Source: Litsea cubeba (taxonomy: Eukaryota > Streptophyta > Magnoliopsida > Laurales > Lauraceae). Taken from it: 64,000 bases of DNA. The stretch is from positions 56,582,663-56,646,662 of the forward strand of contig CM022950.1 in NCBI GenBank assembly GCA_012931725.1, in the 5' to 3' direction. The position numbers and the translations under genes are program-made. Under the pieces are notes generated by a model. The model made no database searches. It was given only the letters and a program-made list of their open reading frames with translations, and was not told the DNA's origin. Positions 12,601 to 24,745 of the stretch are shown piece by piece. Within the stretch, counting starts at the first letter, position 1. Each line of letters starts with the position of its first letter.

Positions 12601-13311
12601 TCCTGTAGCGAATTTCAACCCATTTGGTTGAATTCTTCTCTTGTCCAACTCCAATCCATTTCCTTTCTTTCCCTTTCTTCCATACATATCTTCACAATTA
12701 ATTGGGCTATTCCTTGACCTCATTATCTCATCAATTCATCATTCAAAATCAATAAGACTAAACCATCAAGCATGATAAATCAATAAAACCATCAATGAAG
12801 ACAAATCAAGATCTTTGCAGAAAACATGATAAAACACATGAAAATCATTTCATCCACTTGCCTTGGGTCCAATTGCAATTCAATTGAGCTCTAATCACCT
12901 CTTAGGCCCACAATCAAACACCTATACACAAAACCCCCAAATCCAAACCCTAGATCAACAAAATCCAAGTAAAACAAGACGGAATTTTCCAATAATTGAA
13001 ATAGGGCTACCCTAGGGCTAAACAAACAAGATTATAAAACTTTTAGGAAAATCACTTACAAAGAAGTTCTTCAAAAAGCAAGGTGTTGTCCAAAGGAAGT
13101 CTTGGAGTGGGCGGTTTTCTTCAAAAATGGTGTCAAGACGAAGGCCTTGAGATGAGGAAGAAGATTATAGTCTCTAACCTTCCATTAGCACTAGCTTAGT
13201 GGGGGATTGAAGATGAAGAGGCAAGAAAAGGTAAGGGAAAACCCTTAGGGCTGGGGTTTCTCTTCTCCTCTAGGGTTTTTGCCAGAAATGGGAAAAAGAA
13301 GAAGAAGCTTT

Positions 13312-13321
13312 CTATATATAG
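13312..13321 (-). promoter_or_regulatory. TATA box of the chromovirus LTR (left copy)
   Basis: The self-complementary sequence CTATATATAG is followed, on the minus strand, by a CTTCTTCTTC leader and AAACCCTAG, the usual look of a plant RNA polymerase II start region. It lies about 0.5 kb from the sense start of the LTR. Confidence 0.55.
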
Positions 13322-13825
13322 TAAGTGGGAGTGGGGCCCACAACTTAAAGAACTTCTCGGGCTCAAAACATGGTCTTCGGAGCTTCAAACGAATTCGACG
13401 AAGAAGACAAAGTTGCTCGGCAAAATTTCTAGTTTCCAAAAAGTATATATTTTGCACATTTTGGTGACATTGAAATCGGTGTCCAGATTTTGGGTAAAAA
13501 GACCATTTTGCCCTCAATTAGTGAAAAATCAGGTTTAAGGTCTTCAAATGAAAACGATGTCAACATGAAAGTTGTAGGGATTAACAAGATAAATCCAATG
13601 GGTTTAAAAACACGATTCTTGGAAATCATCGGTAAACCCCCAATCTCACACAATTCGTAATAAGAACCCCCAAAGGGTCCCACAAATAAAAAGGCTCTCC
13701 AAATTCCCCAAAGCTATTACAAAAAACTATTCAAATCCCCAACTAATCCAAAACCACTAAACACACTTAAACTAAAACACAACTTAATCAACTCTAAACG
13801 AGGTCTCTCGGGTCGGGGTCTTACA

Positions 13826-13838
13826 TCCTCCACCCCTT
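13826..13838 (-). promoter_or_regulatory. Polypurine tract of the chromovirus
   Basis: The minus-strand sequence AAGGGGTGGAGGA directly abuts the start of the 3' LTR (TGTAAGACC). This is the expected primer site for plus-strand synthesis. Confidence 0.8.
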
Positions 13839-14782
13839 AGGACATTTGGTCCTCCAAATGGAAATTAAAACTCACCTCCGGTAGAAGATGTGGGTACTTC
13901 TTCTGAACTTGATCCCGTAATTCCCAAGTTGCTTCTTCCGGTCCATGATTCTCCCAAAGTACCTTGACCCACTGAATAGTCCGAGTTCTCAATTCTTGTT
14001 CTTTGGTGTCAATGATCTGCTTAGGCTTCTCAACATAGGTCGCATCTTCTCGGATTTCTAATGGCTCATAACGGAGTATGTGTAGTCTGTCAGGAACGTA
14101 TTTCTTCAACATAGACACATGGAAAACATTATGTACGCCGGAGAGCTCAGGTGGTAAGGCTAACATGTAAGCCACATCACCAATCCTACTCACAATGTCA
14201 TACGGTCCAATGTACCTCCTAGACAATTTGCCCTTCTGTCCAAACCTCAAAGTCCCACGAGTAGGTGACACTTTCAAGAAAACCTTATCTCCTTCTTTGA
14301 ACTGTAAATCCCTTCTGTGAGAGTCTGCATAACTCTTCTGTCTACTCTGAGCCACTTTCAGACGTTCTTGGATCAACTTAACCTTGTCGCTTGTCTCACT
14401 AACAATGGTCGGTCCATGGAAACTGCGAGTACCAACTTCTTCCTAACAAACAGGTGTTCTACACCTTCTGCCATACAAGGCCTCAAAAGGTGCCATACCG
14501 ATACTCGAGTGGAAACTATTGTTGTAAGCGAACTCACACAACGGTAAGGCTTCATCCCACTGAGTCTTGAAATCTAACACACAAGCTCGAAGCATATCCT
14601 CAAGTGTCTGAATTGTCCTTTCTGACTGACCATCGGTCTGTGGGTGATAGGCCGTGCTGAACTGTAACTTCGTACCCATAGACTCATGCAATGTCTTCCA
14701 AAATCTTGAGACAAATCTGCTGTCTCTATCGGATGTGATGGAAACTGGCTGTCCATGACGACTGACAATCTCTGTGACAAAC
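13837..14782 (-). pseudogene. Chromovirus integrase, C-terminal half, with chromodomain-like tail
   Basis: Just left of the copia, minus-strand translation gives the rest of the integrase core, including [12 protein letters not shown] and the catalytic-glutamate region [19 protein letters not shown]. This is followed by [12 protein letters not shown] and the GPY/F region (LSRRYIGPYDIVSRIG). The last 50 residues contain QWVKVLWENHG and EEATWELRDQ, a chromodomain-like motif of Tekay/Del chromoviruses that is thought to target insertion to chromatin. A TAG at about 14443-14445 interrupts the frame after RTPVC. The N-terminal half lies beyond the copia at 24425-24745. Confidence 0.88.
14778..14782. 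repeat. Copia-1 target-site duplication, left copy (caaac)
   Basis: CAAAC precedes the left LTR and is repeated at 24425-24429 after the right LTR. Confidence 0.9.
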
Positions 14783-16843
14783 TGTTGGGATTGGTGTATG
14801 CCCTAAAGCCCACTAGCTGCATTCTCATCTTTTGTTACTGGATATTTACTGGTTATTTAATTGAAAGACTCTTTTATGCTTAAACATGTATATATGTATG
14901 GTTGTGTAAGGCCCATTGTTTCTAGTAAATGAATTAGGTGTGTAGTGTCTACACACAGATAGGTCTTATTCATGGACAACTGGAAACATCATATTTGTTC
15001 ATAACTGAAAGATGGAGCTGGGCACTTCATCTTGGTAGAAGTTATAATGAGATACTCTCCTATATAGGATGACATACCTAAGTCATGGGAGGCCTTTCCC
15101 GGATCTATCTCATTAGTGCATGTGTCATGCATTGAACAGGACCGTTGTAGGTGTGATCTCTAAAATAGTACTATCACAGAAAAGAGATCAAGTCACCTCA
15201 TGCTACTAAGTAACCGGTGCTCTTAATCTTGAGCATTTGTGGATGAACTGACGAAGTCAAGTTCTTGTACTTTAATTCACTATGGGTGAGATTCTACTCA
15301 TGGGTCAACAGCTCTATGTTTTGGGTACTCGGACTTGATCAGTTGGGACGTGCAGATGCAATATAGAATCTATGCCATCTGATGATGGAATAATCGTCCC
15401 CTTAGAATTATCCGATTAATCATCAAAATCTAAGATCTTAGTATATGGATGTTCCATATGAATATTGAACTTGTGGGTCGCTCCCTAGATCAAGAGAATG
15501 ATATTCGAATGATGATTATGTTTAAGGATATGAAGTTCTAAGGTTTAGATGTAATCGGGAAGGTTGATAGTACAATTGATAACCTGACTCGATTATGGAT
15601 GTTACATAGAGGGGCATTCAGGTCATTACACTTAGTAGGTCGAAGACAACCGTCATTTTATGACGAGCTTATTATATTATATATTTGTCCTTGGAGTTCA
15701 ACCATAACTCTTTAGTGGAATGAGTTAAGGTTAAAATGGTCTTTATGTTGCTATGGGTTTAGCATGGACATTTTGGTCATTTTGGGAGCCAATGGCAAAT
15801 ATGTCTTTTGGTCCCTTCTCTAGTCACTTACCAAGATTGGCATGGTTTCCTAAGATGTTTAGATAACATAAGGATGAATTATTTTAGTGGAAAAATAATT
15901 TTGAGTTTAAATTCAAATAGGCCTTTGATGGCATACATGAATTTAACTCTAGATAAATTGTATGTGGGCCATGGTGTGCATTGATATGTGGGATGTCCAT
16001 AATAGGATTTCCATGGGTAAGGTTTCCAACTTTGAGTAGGACTCTACTTGGAAAGTTGGACTCCTCTTTGGATTAGTATTCCTATGAGTTAGTTTCCTTT
16101 TTGGATTAGGAACTTAAAATTAGTAAGTGTTCTACAACTAGTATTACTAATTGTATGGAAAGTTCTTTTTGGTTTCCTTTTCTAATTAGAGTGTTTCTTA
16201 AAGGAAATAAGTCTTTCCTTTTTGGACATAAATTAGAATAAGGAGAGATAACTAAATAGGAAAGGCTTCCCATAGTTTCTATAAAAGGAGAACCATCCCC
16301 TTTGGACGTCCATAACAAGGAAGCTAAGAAGAATGCCTTTGCAAGTTTCACAACACACTTTGTGAAACAATTTGTGAGCACAAGGAGAGCCCCACACGTC
16401 CAGCCTTGGAAAGGTTCTCTTCTTGAGAGAAGAAAGCTTAAGGTCTGAGATTTTCCCTTGGAGAAATAGTTCTTAATTCCTAGATTAAGATCCCACCATC
16501 TTAGCCAATCAGATTTGGAAGTGAGATAGAGGAGAAGATCAAAGGCAATACTAGTGCAAGAAAATTCCAGCAACTTGTTTGCAAATTGCAAGTCTGAGTT
16601 CGCGCCTTTGGATCTATTTTTTCAGAGATTTGAAGTCTACAAATCTTCGAGGTAATAGTCTTCTATCATCTCTTTTAATTATACACTTGTTGGTCATGAT
16701 TTAATGGAGTTTCTATGCGATTCTTTATGGCTGATTTCCGCTGCATAGTGCAGAAATCAGATTTTCTAAAATCTGTCATGCTTTGCATCAGCCATAGTAG
16801 TCTCTTTATGAGAAGTTTCAGATCTGAATCGCAATTTCCTTCA
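14783..16843 (+). repeat. Copia-1 5' LTR
   Basis: It runs TGTTGGGATT to TTTCCTTCA. A TATA box CTATAAAAGG lies at 16279-16288 and is followed by the R/U5 region. The 161-residue antisense ORF in it (16106-16591) recurs in the other LTR and has no domain. Confidence 0.93.
16279..16288 (+). promoter_or_regulatory. TATA box of the copia-1 5' LTR
   Basis: CTATAAAAGG is conserved in the right LTR (23860-23869). The copia-2 LTR has the equivalent TATAAAAG at 36027-36034. Confidence 0.65.
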
Positions 16844-16844
16844 G

Positions 16845-16856
16845 TGGTATCAGAGC
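16845..16856 (+). promoter_or_regulatory. Primer binding site, initiator tRNA-Met (copia-1)
   Basis: TGGTATCAGAGC lies one base after the LTR end and is the standard complement of the plant initiator tRNA-Met 3' end. Confidence 0.92.
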
Positions 16857-18581
16857 CACTCCATGTGAAATCATGATCCCATGTTGTGTGTAATTAATCC
16901 TAGATTGATTATGGGTATGGTGGCACCCTATTAAAGTTATGTTGTGATGCATGTTGTGTGCAAGTTTCATTAACATTGCTGGAATTTATTTTCCAGATTT
17001 GTTTAATGATGCACATAGTGAGTTTGCATGCACTAACCTCTTTGTTTGCAGCCATGTATTGCATCCTTGATGGTTCGCATGATTGTTATGTGGATTTGGA
17101 TGTTTTTTAGTTAGTTGGAAAGTGTACGATTGCGCGGTTAGCAATCATAGGAAGTTGTAAAGTTTCCTTAATTTATTCCAACTAGTCTTGATGCAAGCTT
17201 TCTTGAAAAGCATAGGAATCTCCAATGTAATTTTGGTTTTGTTTTCCATGGGTTTGCTTGTATAAATCAATTTATGAAAACGAGCAAGAAAAGGAAAGTT
17301 TCAAGACAAGAAGGTTGCAAGAAATTGGAGTCCTTGGAGATGAAGGAGTCAAGACTTCTAGATGCATGAGGAGTCCTAATTCGATTAGGATTTGAAATCC
17401 TAAGAGCAAGGAGCCATCAAGGATTGCATACTTTTATTTGCTTTTATATATGGAATGCATGGATGAATGCTTTATATAATTGCTATAATTGTCACCTAGA
17501 AACATGGCCACCCTTAGGCTCTAAAATTGGCATCTTTATTGTATTAGATTGTTTTTAGTTTGGCAAATTATTTTAAACGGAACTTAGACCAGCACCTTCT
17601 ATTTGTCTAAGGTTTAAAATTGCATAGGGTTTAGTTTATCTTGGTACCCTTGGTTTCCAAAGGAGGCTAAACTAAAATCTAATTAGATGCTACCTATGGG
17701 TTTTCATAACCCAAGATAGGTTTTTGACTCTTTGAAGGGATTTGCTCAAATGTTTTAAAGCAAAGGTTATTTAATTTTAAGATGACTTAAGTCATGAATT
17801 TAATTAACCAAGTTTGCTAGATTTAAAAAGAGCTTTTGAGTAAAACAATGTAAAGGTCAAAAAGTATAAACCCTAGCGATAAATAATCAAGTGGGAGAGG
17901 GGTTTTAGGAAAGACCCCACGGCCTTCCATTTTCGGTTCATGTTACCTCATTAAAGTGTTAGTGGGAACGGCCATCCCTTCGGTGGAGTTCTTTAACTAA
18001 AGAACGCTTTGATGAGTTAATGGGTGAACTAATGTGAATATTCATAATGAGGTGTTAGTAGGAGCGGCCATCCCTTCGGTGGAGTTCTTTACTAAAGATC
18101 ACTTCTATAGAATGTCAATGAAGTGTTGGTGGGAGCGGCCATCCCTTCGGTGGAGCTCTTTACTAAAGTTCACTTCTAGGAAGGATAAAAGTCTCTTCCC
18201 CTCGGAAGACTTAATCATGGACATTCTGGGAATTTCATAAGAGATGGTTATACACTTGACATAAGACGGTGATGACCTCTCCTTAGGAGTTAAGGGTTAT
18301 TAGTCATATGAGGCCAAACCAATCAGTGATTGGACTACCACTGGATGTGTGTCCAGATAGTGATAATCCAAATAAGTCTGCCTTAATTCAACGTGACTGT
18401 AGGCTCGGCCATCCCTTCGATGGAGGGTCTATGAGGAGGTTGAAACACTGATACATTATAATTGGGGCTGAATAATGTAAAAAGTTATTTGTGCTTTGTT
18501 TTTCCTTTTGTAACAAGCACCATATGCATATTACATATATACTGCATGTCTAATTATAAACCGTTTTATATCCAGAAAGAG
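16857..18581 (+). other. Copia-1 untranslated leader
   Basis: A 1.7-kb stretch between PBS and gag has no long sense ORF. It carries repeated hairpin boxes at 17970-18425. Long leaders are known in Angela/BARE-type elements and hold the dimerisation and packaging signals there; such a role here is inference. Confidence 0.7.
17950..18430 (+). repeat. Four GGCCATCCCTTCGGTGGAG boxes in the copia leader
   Basis: Boxes lie at 17970, 18066, 18137 and 18407. The first three sit in imperfect tandem units that also share TTCTTTACTAAAG. Each box can fold as a CCAU/GUGG (or CCAU/AUGG) stem closing a CCCUUCG loop. The fourth box changes G to A at the wobble position, which keeps pairing. The same set occurs in copia-2 at 37680-38138. 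Confidence 0.7.
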
Positions 18582-19790
18582 ATGGGAAAAGACTCTTTTA
18601 GTCCGTTGATGTGCATTCTTCGTGAGAATAAACTGACTGGCCCTAACTACGTAGACTGGAAAAGAAATCTTGACATAGTACTCACAGCTGAGGAGTACAA
18701 GTATGTCTTGCTGGAAAACTGTCCCGAAATTGATGCTAATTCTACTGATGACCAGCGAGAGGCTGAGAAGAAATGGAAGAAAGCGAATAGCATGGCTAAA
18801 TGCTACATGCTCGCTTCCATGTCCAACGTGTTGCAAACACAGCACGAGCAAATGGACACAGCCTATGAAATCATGATGTCCTTGTCTGAGATGTTCGCAG
18901 ACAAGAGCAGGCCAGCTAGGCAAGCTGCTATGAGGACCATCATGAATGCTAGGATGGCTGAGGGAACACCTGTCAGAGAGCATATGCTCAAGATGATAGA
19001 TTGTTTCAATGAAGCTGAGATTCTAGGGGCTGAGATTGATGCAGGGAGTCAGACTGACATGATTCTCGAAACTCTGCCGGAATCTTTCAATCAGTTCAAG
19101 CTCAATTTCAATATGAGCAAGATGGACATGACTCTACCTGAGTTAATGAAAGAACTCCAGGCGGCAGAGGCTATCATGAAGCCCAAAGCCCAAGCTCATT
19201 TTTTCCAGTCTTCCTCTAAACTGAACCCGAAAGGGAAGAAGTCCAAGAAGAAGCAGAATAACGGAAAAGGGCAGAAAAAGGACAATGCTGGTAATAAGAA
19301 GGACAAGGGTACAGATGGAAAGCCCAAAGGGAAATGCTTCAAGTGTGGCCTGAAAGGTCATTGGAAGAAAGATTGTCCCAAGTTCCTAGCCTCAGTTAAA
19401 AAAGGTACATCTTTTTCATACTACATTGAAACTTGTCTAGTGGTTGATTCTACTGACTCATGGATAGTAGACTCAGGAGCCACTAATCATATCTGCAATT
19501 CATTGCAGGGGTTTCAGATAATGCAGAGAATTGAGAAAGGAGAATTTGCCTTTAGAGTCGGAACTGGAGCTAAAGTTTGGGCAGTTGCAGTAGGAGTTGT
19601 TACCTTACATTTTCCATGTAATAGGATATTAGTTTTAAATAATGTTTTCTATGTTCCGGACATGAGGAAGAATTTAATTTCAATTTCCAGATTAATTGAA
19701 TTTAATTATTCAGTTTCTTTCCATTCTGGTATTGATATCAGTAGAGATGGAAATATTATATGTTCCGGTAGAATACATGACAACTTATTT
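18582..19790 (+). CDS. Copia-1 gag-protease
   Basis: The ATG at 18582 is chosen because MGKDSFSPLMCILRENKLTG is the start conserved with copia-2. The gag core follows (about residues 20-230), including the EGTPVREHMLKMID segment. Next come a lysine-rich linker and a CCHC knuckle CFKCGLKGHWKKDC (about residues 250-263) for RNA binding. The aspartic protease active site WIVDSGATNHIC lies near residue 295. A single T lost at about 19788-19791 (relative to copia-2) shifts the frame before the integrase, so Gag-Pol is not made as one chain. Confidence 0.88.
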
Positions 19791-22350
19791 ATATATATCA
19801 TGTTGCTCCTACATTGCATAATGTACAACAAGAAAGCTCAACTTCCCTTAAGAGGAAGGTATCTTCAATCAATGACACATATCTTTGGCACTTACGTTTG
19901 GGTCACATTAACCCAAAACGGATTCAGAGGTTGGTAGAAGATGGGCCCTTGAGCTCATTAGAATTCGAACCGTTTCCTCAGTGCGAATCTTGTCTCAAGG
20001 GAAAGATGACCAAACGGTCATTCTCTGGAAAGGGACTAAGGTCAAAGGAGTTGTTAGAATTGATTCACACTGATGTGTGTGGTCCTATGAACAAACCGGC
20101 TCGAGGAGGGTATGAGTATTACATCACCTTCACCGATGATTACTCTAGATATGGATATGTATACCTAATGCGACGCAAGTCTGAGGCGTTTGATAAGTTC
20201 AAACAATTCAAGGCTAAGGCGGAGCTACAACTAGGAAAACATATCAAAGCCCTTCGATCTGATCGAGGTGGCGAGTACCTTCTGGGTGAGTTCAAGGAGT
20301 ACCTCACACAACATGGGATTGTGTCTCAGTTGTCTGCACCGAGTACACCCCAGCAAAATGGTGTAGCGGAGAGAAGAAACCGTACCCTTCTTGATATGGT
20401 AAGGTCCATGATGAGTCATGCAACCCTACCGATATTTTTTTGGGGATATGCCTTAGAAGCAGCAGCATACATTTTAAATCTGGTACCATCTAAGTCAGTA
20501 CCTAGGACACCACAAGAAATATGGACAGGTCGAAAACCTAGTTTAAATCATATCCACATTTGGGGTTGTCCAGCCTATGTACTGAATGATAAAGCTACCA
20601 AGCTAGAACCCAGATCGGAAATGTGCTACTTCATTGGGTATCCTAAGGGAACGAGAGGTGGCATCTTTTATCATCCAAAGGAGCAAAAAGTGCTCATCAG
20701 CACTCATGCTAGGTACTTGGAGGATGATTGTATGATGCACCAAGAGCTTAGTTGTAAAGAAACCCTTGAGGAGATTCTTCCGGGATCTCCTATAACATCT
20801 GTACCAGATCCTGAAACAGTAGATGAACAAGATATTCCTTTAAACACTCCGGAGCCTCGTCGTAGTGGGAGAATTTCTAGACAGCCAGAAAGATATCTAG
20901 GAGTGTCTTTTAAGACAGACTCTGGAGATCTGGTTGAGGATCCTACTAGTTATGATGAAGCAGTAACGGATATAGATGCTGACATGTGGCAGCAAGCGAT
21001 GAAATCTGAAATGGATTCTTTGTATTCCAATCAAGTCTGGGAACTTGTAGATGCACCTGAAGGGATCAAACCCATAGGGTGCAAGTGGATCTACAAGAGA
21101 AAGAGAGGAGTGGATGGGAAGGTGGAAACCTTCAAAGCAAGACTGGTGGCGAAATGATATACTCAGAAAGAGGGTATCGATTATGAGGAAACCTTTTCAC
21201 CAGTGGCTATGCTTAAGTCCATAAGGATTCTCTTGGCCATCGCATGTCATTATGACTACGAGATATGGCAGATGGATGTCAAGACAGCTTTTCTTAATGG
21301 AAGTCTTGACGAATGCATCTATATGATGCAACCAGAGGGCTTCATTGCTAGTGGCCAAGATAACATGGTTTGTAAACTTAAGAAGTCCATCTATGGACTT
21401 AAGCAAGCATCTAGAGCATGGAACATCAAGTTTAATCAGGCAGTCAAATCCTTTGGCTTTGATCAAAACATTGATGAACCATGTGTGTATAAGAAAGGAA
21501 ATGGGAAAGCAGTTGCATTTTTGGTTCTATATGTAGATGACATATTACTCATAGGAAATGATGTAGGTTTATTGTCATCCACAAAGTTTTGGTTATCCTT
21601 TCAATTTCAGATGAAGGATTTGGGTGAGGCCAGCTATATCTTAGGGATCAAGCTTTTGCGTGATCGCAAGAATAAGATGTTAGCCCTATCCCAATCTTCT
21701 TATATTGAGAAGATATTGGTCAAGTTTAACATGCATGACTCCAAGAAGGGCCTCCTGCCTTCTAGACATGGAGTACCACTGTCCCGAGATCAATGTCCAA
21801 AGACATCTGAAGAGATAGAGACCATGAGGAGAGTTCCATATGCATCCGCTGTTGGAAGCCTCATGTATGCTATGTTATGTACTAGACCAGATATTTGCTT
21901 TGCCGTTGGCATGGTTAGCAGATATCAGTCAAACCCCGGACCTATGCATTGGACAGCAGTTAAGCATATATTCAAGTATCTTCGGAGAACGAAAGATTAT
22001 ATGCTAACCTTTCAATCAGAGTATGTGGCGGCATCGGAAGCTGCGAAGGAAGCAGTATAGCTCAGAAAATTCCTATTGGAATTAGGAGTTGTTCCTGCAG
22101 TGCAAAAACCGATTGTCATAACACTGGTGCTGTAGCACAGTGCAAAGAGCCTAGGAATCACAAGAAAGACAAGCACATTCGGATAAAGTACCACTTGATC
22201 CGGGAATTCATTCAGGATGGAGAGATAGTGGTGGAGCATATTGCTTCAGCAAATAACTTAGCTGACCCATTCACTAAGACTCTTACTGAGAAAGTCTTCA
22301 CTTCTCATGTTGAGTCTATGGGTGTTAGGTTAGGAAGCAGTGATCTTTAG
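19791..22350 (+). pseudogene. Copia-1 integrase, reverse transcriptase and broken RNase H
   Basis: The integrase zinc finger (HLRLGHINPKRI then CESCLKGKM) leads into the core with HTDVCGPM, TFTDDYSRYGYVY and the glutamate region [18 protein letters not shown]. The RT has MDVKTAFLNGSLDECIYM, KKSIYGLKQASRAW and the catalytic YVDDILLIGND. Lesions: an in-frame TGA at 21155-21157 (AK*YTQ), a TAG at 22058-22060, a small deletion near 22120, and a deletion of about 165 bp near 22014. Relative to copia-2 that deletion removes the RNase H segment with TDSDF and GYVFTLSGGAISW. The C-terminus VVEHIASANNLADPFTK is retained and ends at 22350. Confidence 0.9.
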
Positions 22351-22352
22351 TG

Positions 22353-22364
22353 CAAGTGGGAGTT
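22353..22364 (+). promoter_or_regulatory. Polypurine tract of copia-1
   Basis: CAAGTGGGAGTT lies directly before the 3' LTR start. It is conserved in copia-2 (44237-44248). Confidence 0.7.
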
Positions 22365-24424
22365 TGTTGGGATTGGTGTATGCCCTAAAGCCCACTAGCT
22401 GCATTCTCATCTTTTGTTACTGGATATTTACTGGTTATTTAATTGAAAGACTCTTTTATGCTTAAACATGTATATATGTATGGTTGTGTAAGGCCCATTG
22501 TTTCTAGTAAATGAATTAGGTGTGTAGTGTCTACACACAGATAGGTCTTATTCATGGACAACTGGAAACATCATATTTGTTCATAACTGAAAGATGGAGC
22601 TGGGCACTTCATCTTGGTAGAAGTTATAATGAGATACTCTCCTATATAGGATGACATACCTAAGTCATGGGAGGCCTTTCCCGGATCTATCTCATTAGTG
22701 CATGTGTCATGCATTGAACAGGACCGTTGTAGGTGTGATCTCTAAAATAGTACTATCACAGAAAAGAGATCAAGTCACCTCATGCTACTAAGTAACCGGT
22801 GCTCTTAATCTTGAGCATTTGTGGATGAACTGACGAAGTCAAGTTCTTGTGCTTTAATTCACTATGGGTGAGATTCTATTCATGGGTCAACAGCTCTATG
22901 TTTGGGTACTCGGACTTGATCAGTTGGGACGTGCAGATGCAATATAGAATCTATGCCATCTGATGATGGAATAATCGTCCCCTTAGAATTATCCGATTAA
23001 TCATCAAAATCTAAGATCTTAGTATATGGATGTTCCATATGAATATTGAACTTGTGGGTCGCTCCCTAGATCAAGAGAATGATATTCGAATGATGATTAT
23101 GTTTAAGGATATGAAGTTCTAAGGTTTAGATGTAATCGGGAAGGTTGATAGTACAATTGATAACCTGACTCGATTATGGATGTTACATAGAGGGGCATTC
23201 AGGTCATTACACTTAGTAGGTCGAAGACAACCGTCATTTTATGACGAGCTTATTATATTATATATTTGTCCTTGGAGTTCAACCATAACTCTTTAGTGGA
23301 ATGAGTTAAGGTTAAAATGGTCTTTATGTTGCTATGGGTTTAGCATGGACATTTTGGTCATTTTGGGAGCCAATGGCAAATATGTCTTTTGGTCCCTTCT
23401 CTAGTCACTTACCAAGATTGGCATGGTTTCCTAAGATGCTTAGATAACATAAGGATGAATTATTTTAGTGGAAAAATAATTTTGAGTTTAAATTCAAATA
23501 GGCCTTTGATGGCATACATGAATTTAACTCTAGATAAATTGTATGTGGGCCATGGTGTGCATTGATATGTGGGATGTCCATAATAGGATTTCCATGGGTA
23601 AGGTTTCCAACTTTGAGTAGGACTCTACTTGGAAAGTTGGACTCCTCTTTGGATTAGTATTCCTATGAGTTAGTTTCCTTTTTGGATTAGGAACTTAAAA
23701 TTAGTAAGTGTTCTACAACTAGTATTACTAATTGTATGGAAAGTTCTTTTTGGTTTCCTTTTCTAATTAGAGTGTTTCTTAAAGGAAATAAGTCTTTCCT
23801 TTTTGGACATAAATTAGAATAAGGAGAGATAACTAAATAGGAAAGGCTTCCCATAGTTTCTATAAAAGGAGAACCATCCCCTTTGGACGTCCATAACAAG
23901 GAAGCTAAGAAGAATGCCTTTGCAAGTTTCACAACACACTTTGTGAAACAATTTGTGAGCACAAGGAGAGCCCCACACGTCCAGCCTTGGAAAGGTTCTC
24001 TTCTTGAGAGAAGAAGGCTTAAGGTCTGAGATTTTCCCTTAGAGAAATAGTTCTTAATTCCTAGATTAAGATCCCACCATCTTAGCCAATCAGATTTGGA
24101 AGTGAGATAGAGGAGAAGATCAAAGGCAATACTAGTGCAAGAAAATTCCAGCAACTTGTTTGCAAATTGCAAGTCTGAGTTCGCGCCTTTGGATCTATTT
24201 TTTCAGAGATTTGAAGTCTACAAATCTTCGAGGTAATAGTCTTCTATCATCTCTTTTAATTATACACTTGTTGGTCATGATTTAATGGAGTTTCTATGCG
24301 ATTCTTTATGGCTGATTTCCGCTGCATAGTGCAGAAATCAGATTTTTTAAAATCTGTCATGCTTTGCATCAGCCATAGTAGTCTCTTTATGAGAAGTTTC
24401 AGATCTGAATCGCAATTTCCTTCA
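22365..24424 (+). repeat. Copia-1 3' LTR
   Basis: 2,060 bp, near-identical to 14783-16843. It is followed by the second copy of the TSD caaac at 24425-24429, at which point chromovirus integrase sequence resumes. Confidence 0.93.
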
Positions 24425-24745
24425 CAAACAACTGTGCCAAAGGTAACATATGCATTTTCTTTCCAGTCTTCATCGGTAGGAAATGAGCTGACTTGGTAAG
24501 ACGGTCCACTATGACCCAAATAGCATCGTTGCCCTTACTAGTCTTCGGTAAACCCGATATGAAATCCATGGTAATGTGCTCCCATTTCCATTCCGGAATC
24601 TCTAATGGTCGTAGTAACCCTGGAGGCTTCTGGTGTTCTGCCTTGATCAATTGACATGTCATACAACGAGAGACGAAAGCTGCTATCTCTCTCTTCATGT
24701 TATTCCACCAAAATCTGCCCTTCAAATTCTGGTACATCTTCGTAC
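24425..24745 (-). pseudogene. Chromovirus integrase, N-terminal part
   Basis: Minus-strand translation gives the zinc-binding HHCC region ending FVSRCMTCQLIKAEHQ, then the core with ITMDFISGLPKT and IWVIVDRLTKSAHF, holding the first two catalytic aspartates. It is broken at LFVKEI by the copia insertion (TSD gtttg on this strand) and continues at 14782. An extra base near 24740 puts it out of frame with the upstream protease-RT-RNase H ORF. Confidence 0.88.

Larger units (their letters stand above)
10719..13825 (-). repeat. Chromovirus 3' LTR (left end)
   Basis: On the plus strand it runs TGTCGCGACCCCGG to GGTCGGGGTCTTACA. It is near-identical to the right LTR but lacks one palindromic repeat unit (about 40 bp). 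The ORFs within it are duplicated in the other LTR and have no domains. Confidence 0.93.
14783..24424 (+). mobile_element. Copia-1: full-length Ty1/copia (Tork/Angela-like) nested in the chromovirus integrase
   Basis: LTRs of 2.06 kb at 14783-16843 and 22365-24424 differ by roughly six substitutions and one indel by eye, so this is a very young insertion. It has a perfect TSD caaac, a tRNA-iMet PBS, a long 1.7-kb leader, gag with a CCHC knuckle, protease, integrase, RT and a damaged RNase H in copia order (integrase before RT). The LTR start TGTTGGGATT..ATGCCCTAAAG recalls Angela/BARE elements, hence the lineage call. Coding lesions make this copy non-autonomous. Confidence 0.93.

Noticed and set aside
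16106..16591. 161-residue minus-strand ORF, repeated at 23687-24172
   Set aside because: It lies antisense in the copia LTR, is duplicated only because the LTR is, and shows no domain.
16845..16856. Part of a tRNA gene
   Set aside because: It is only the 12-base complement of an initiator tRNA 3' end next to an LTR, i.e. a primer binding site.
18531..18983. 150-residue minus-strand ORF
   Set aside because: It is an antisense shadow of copia-1 gag.
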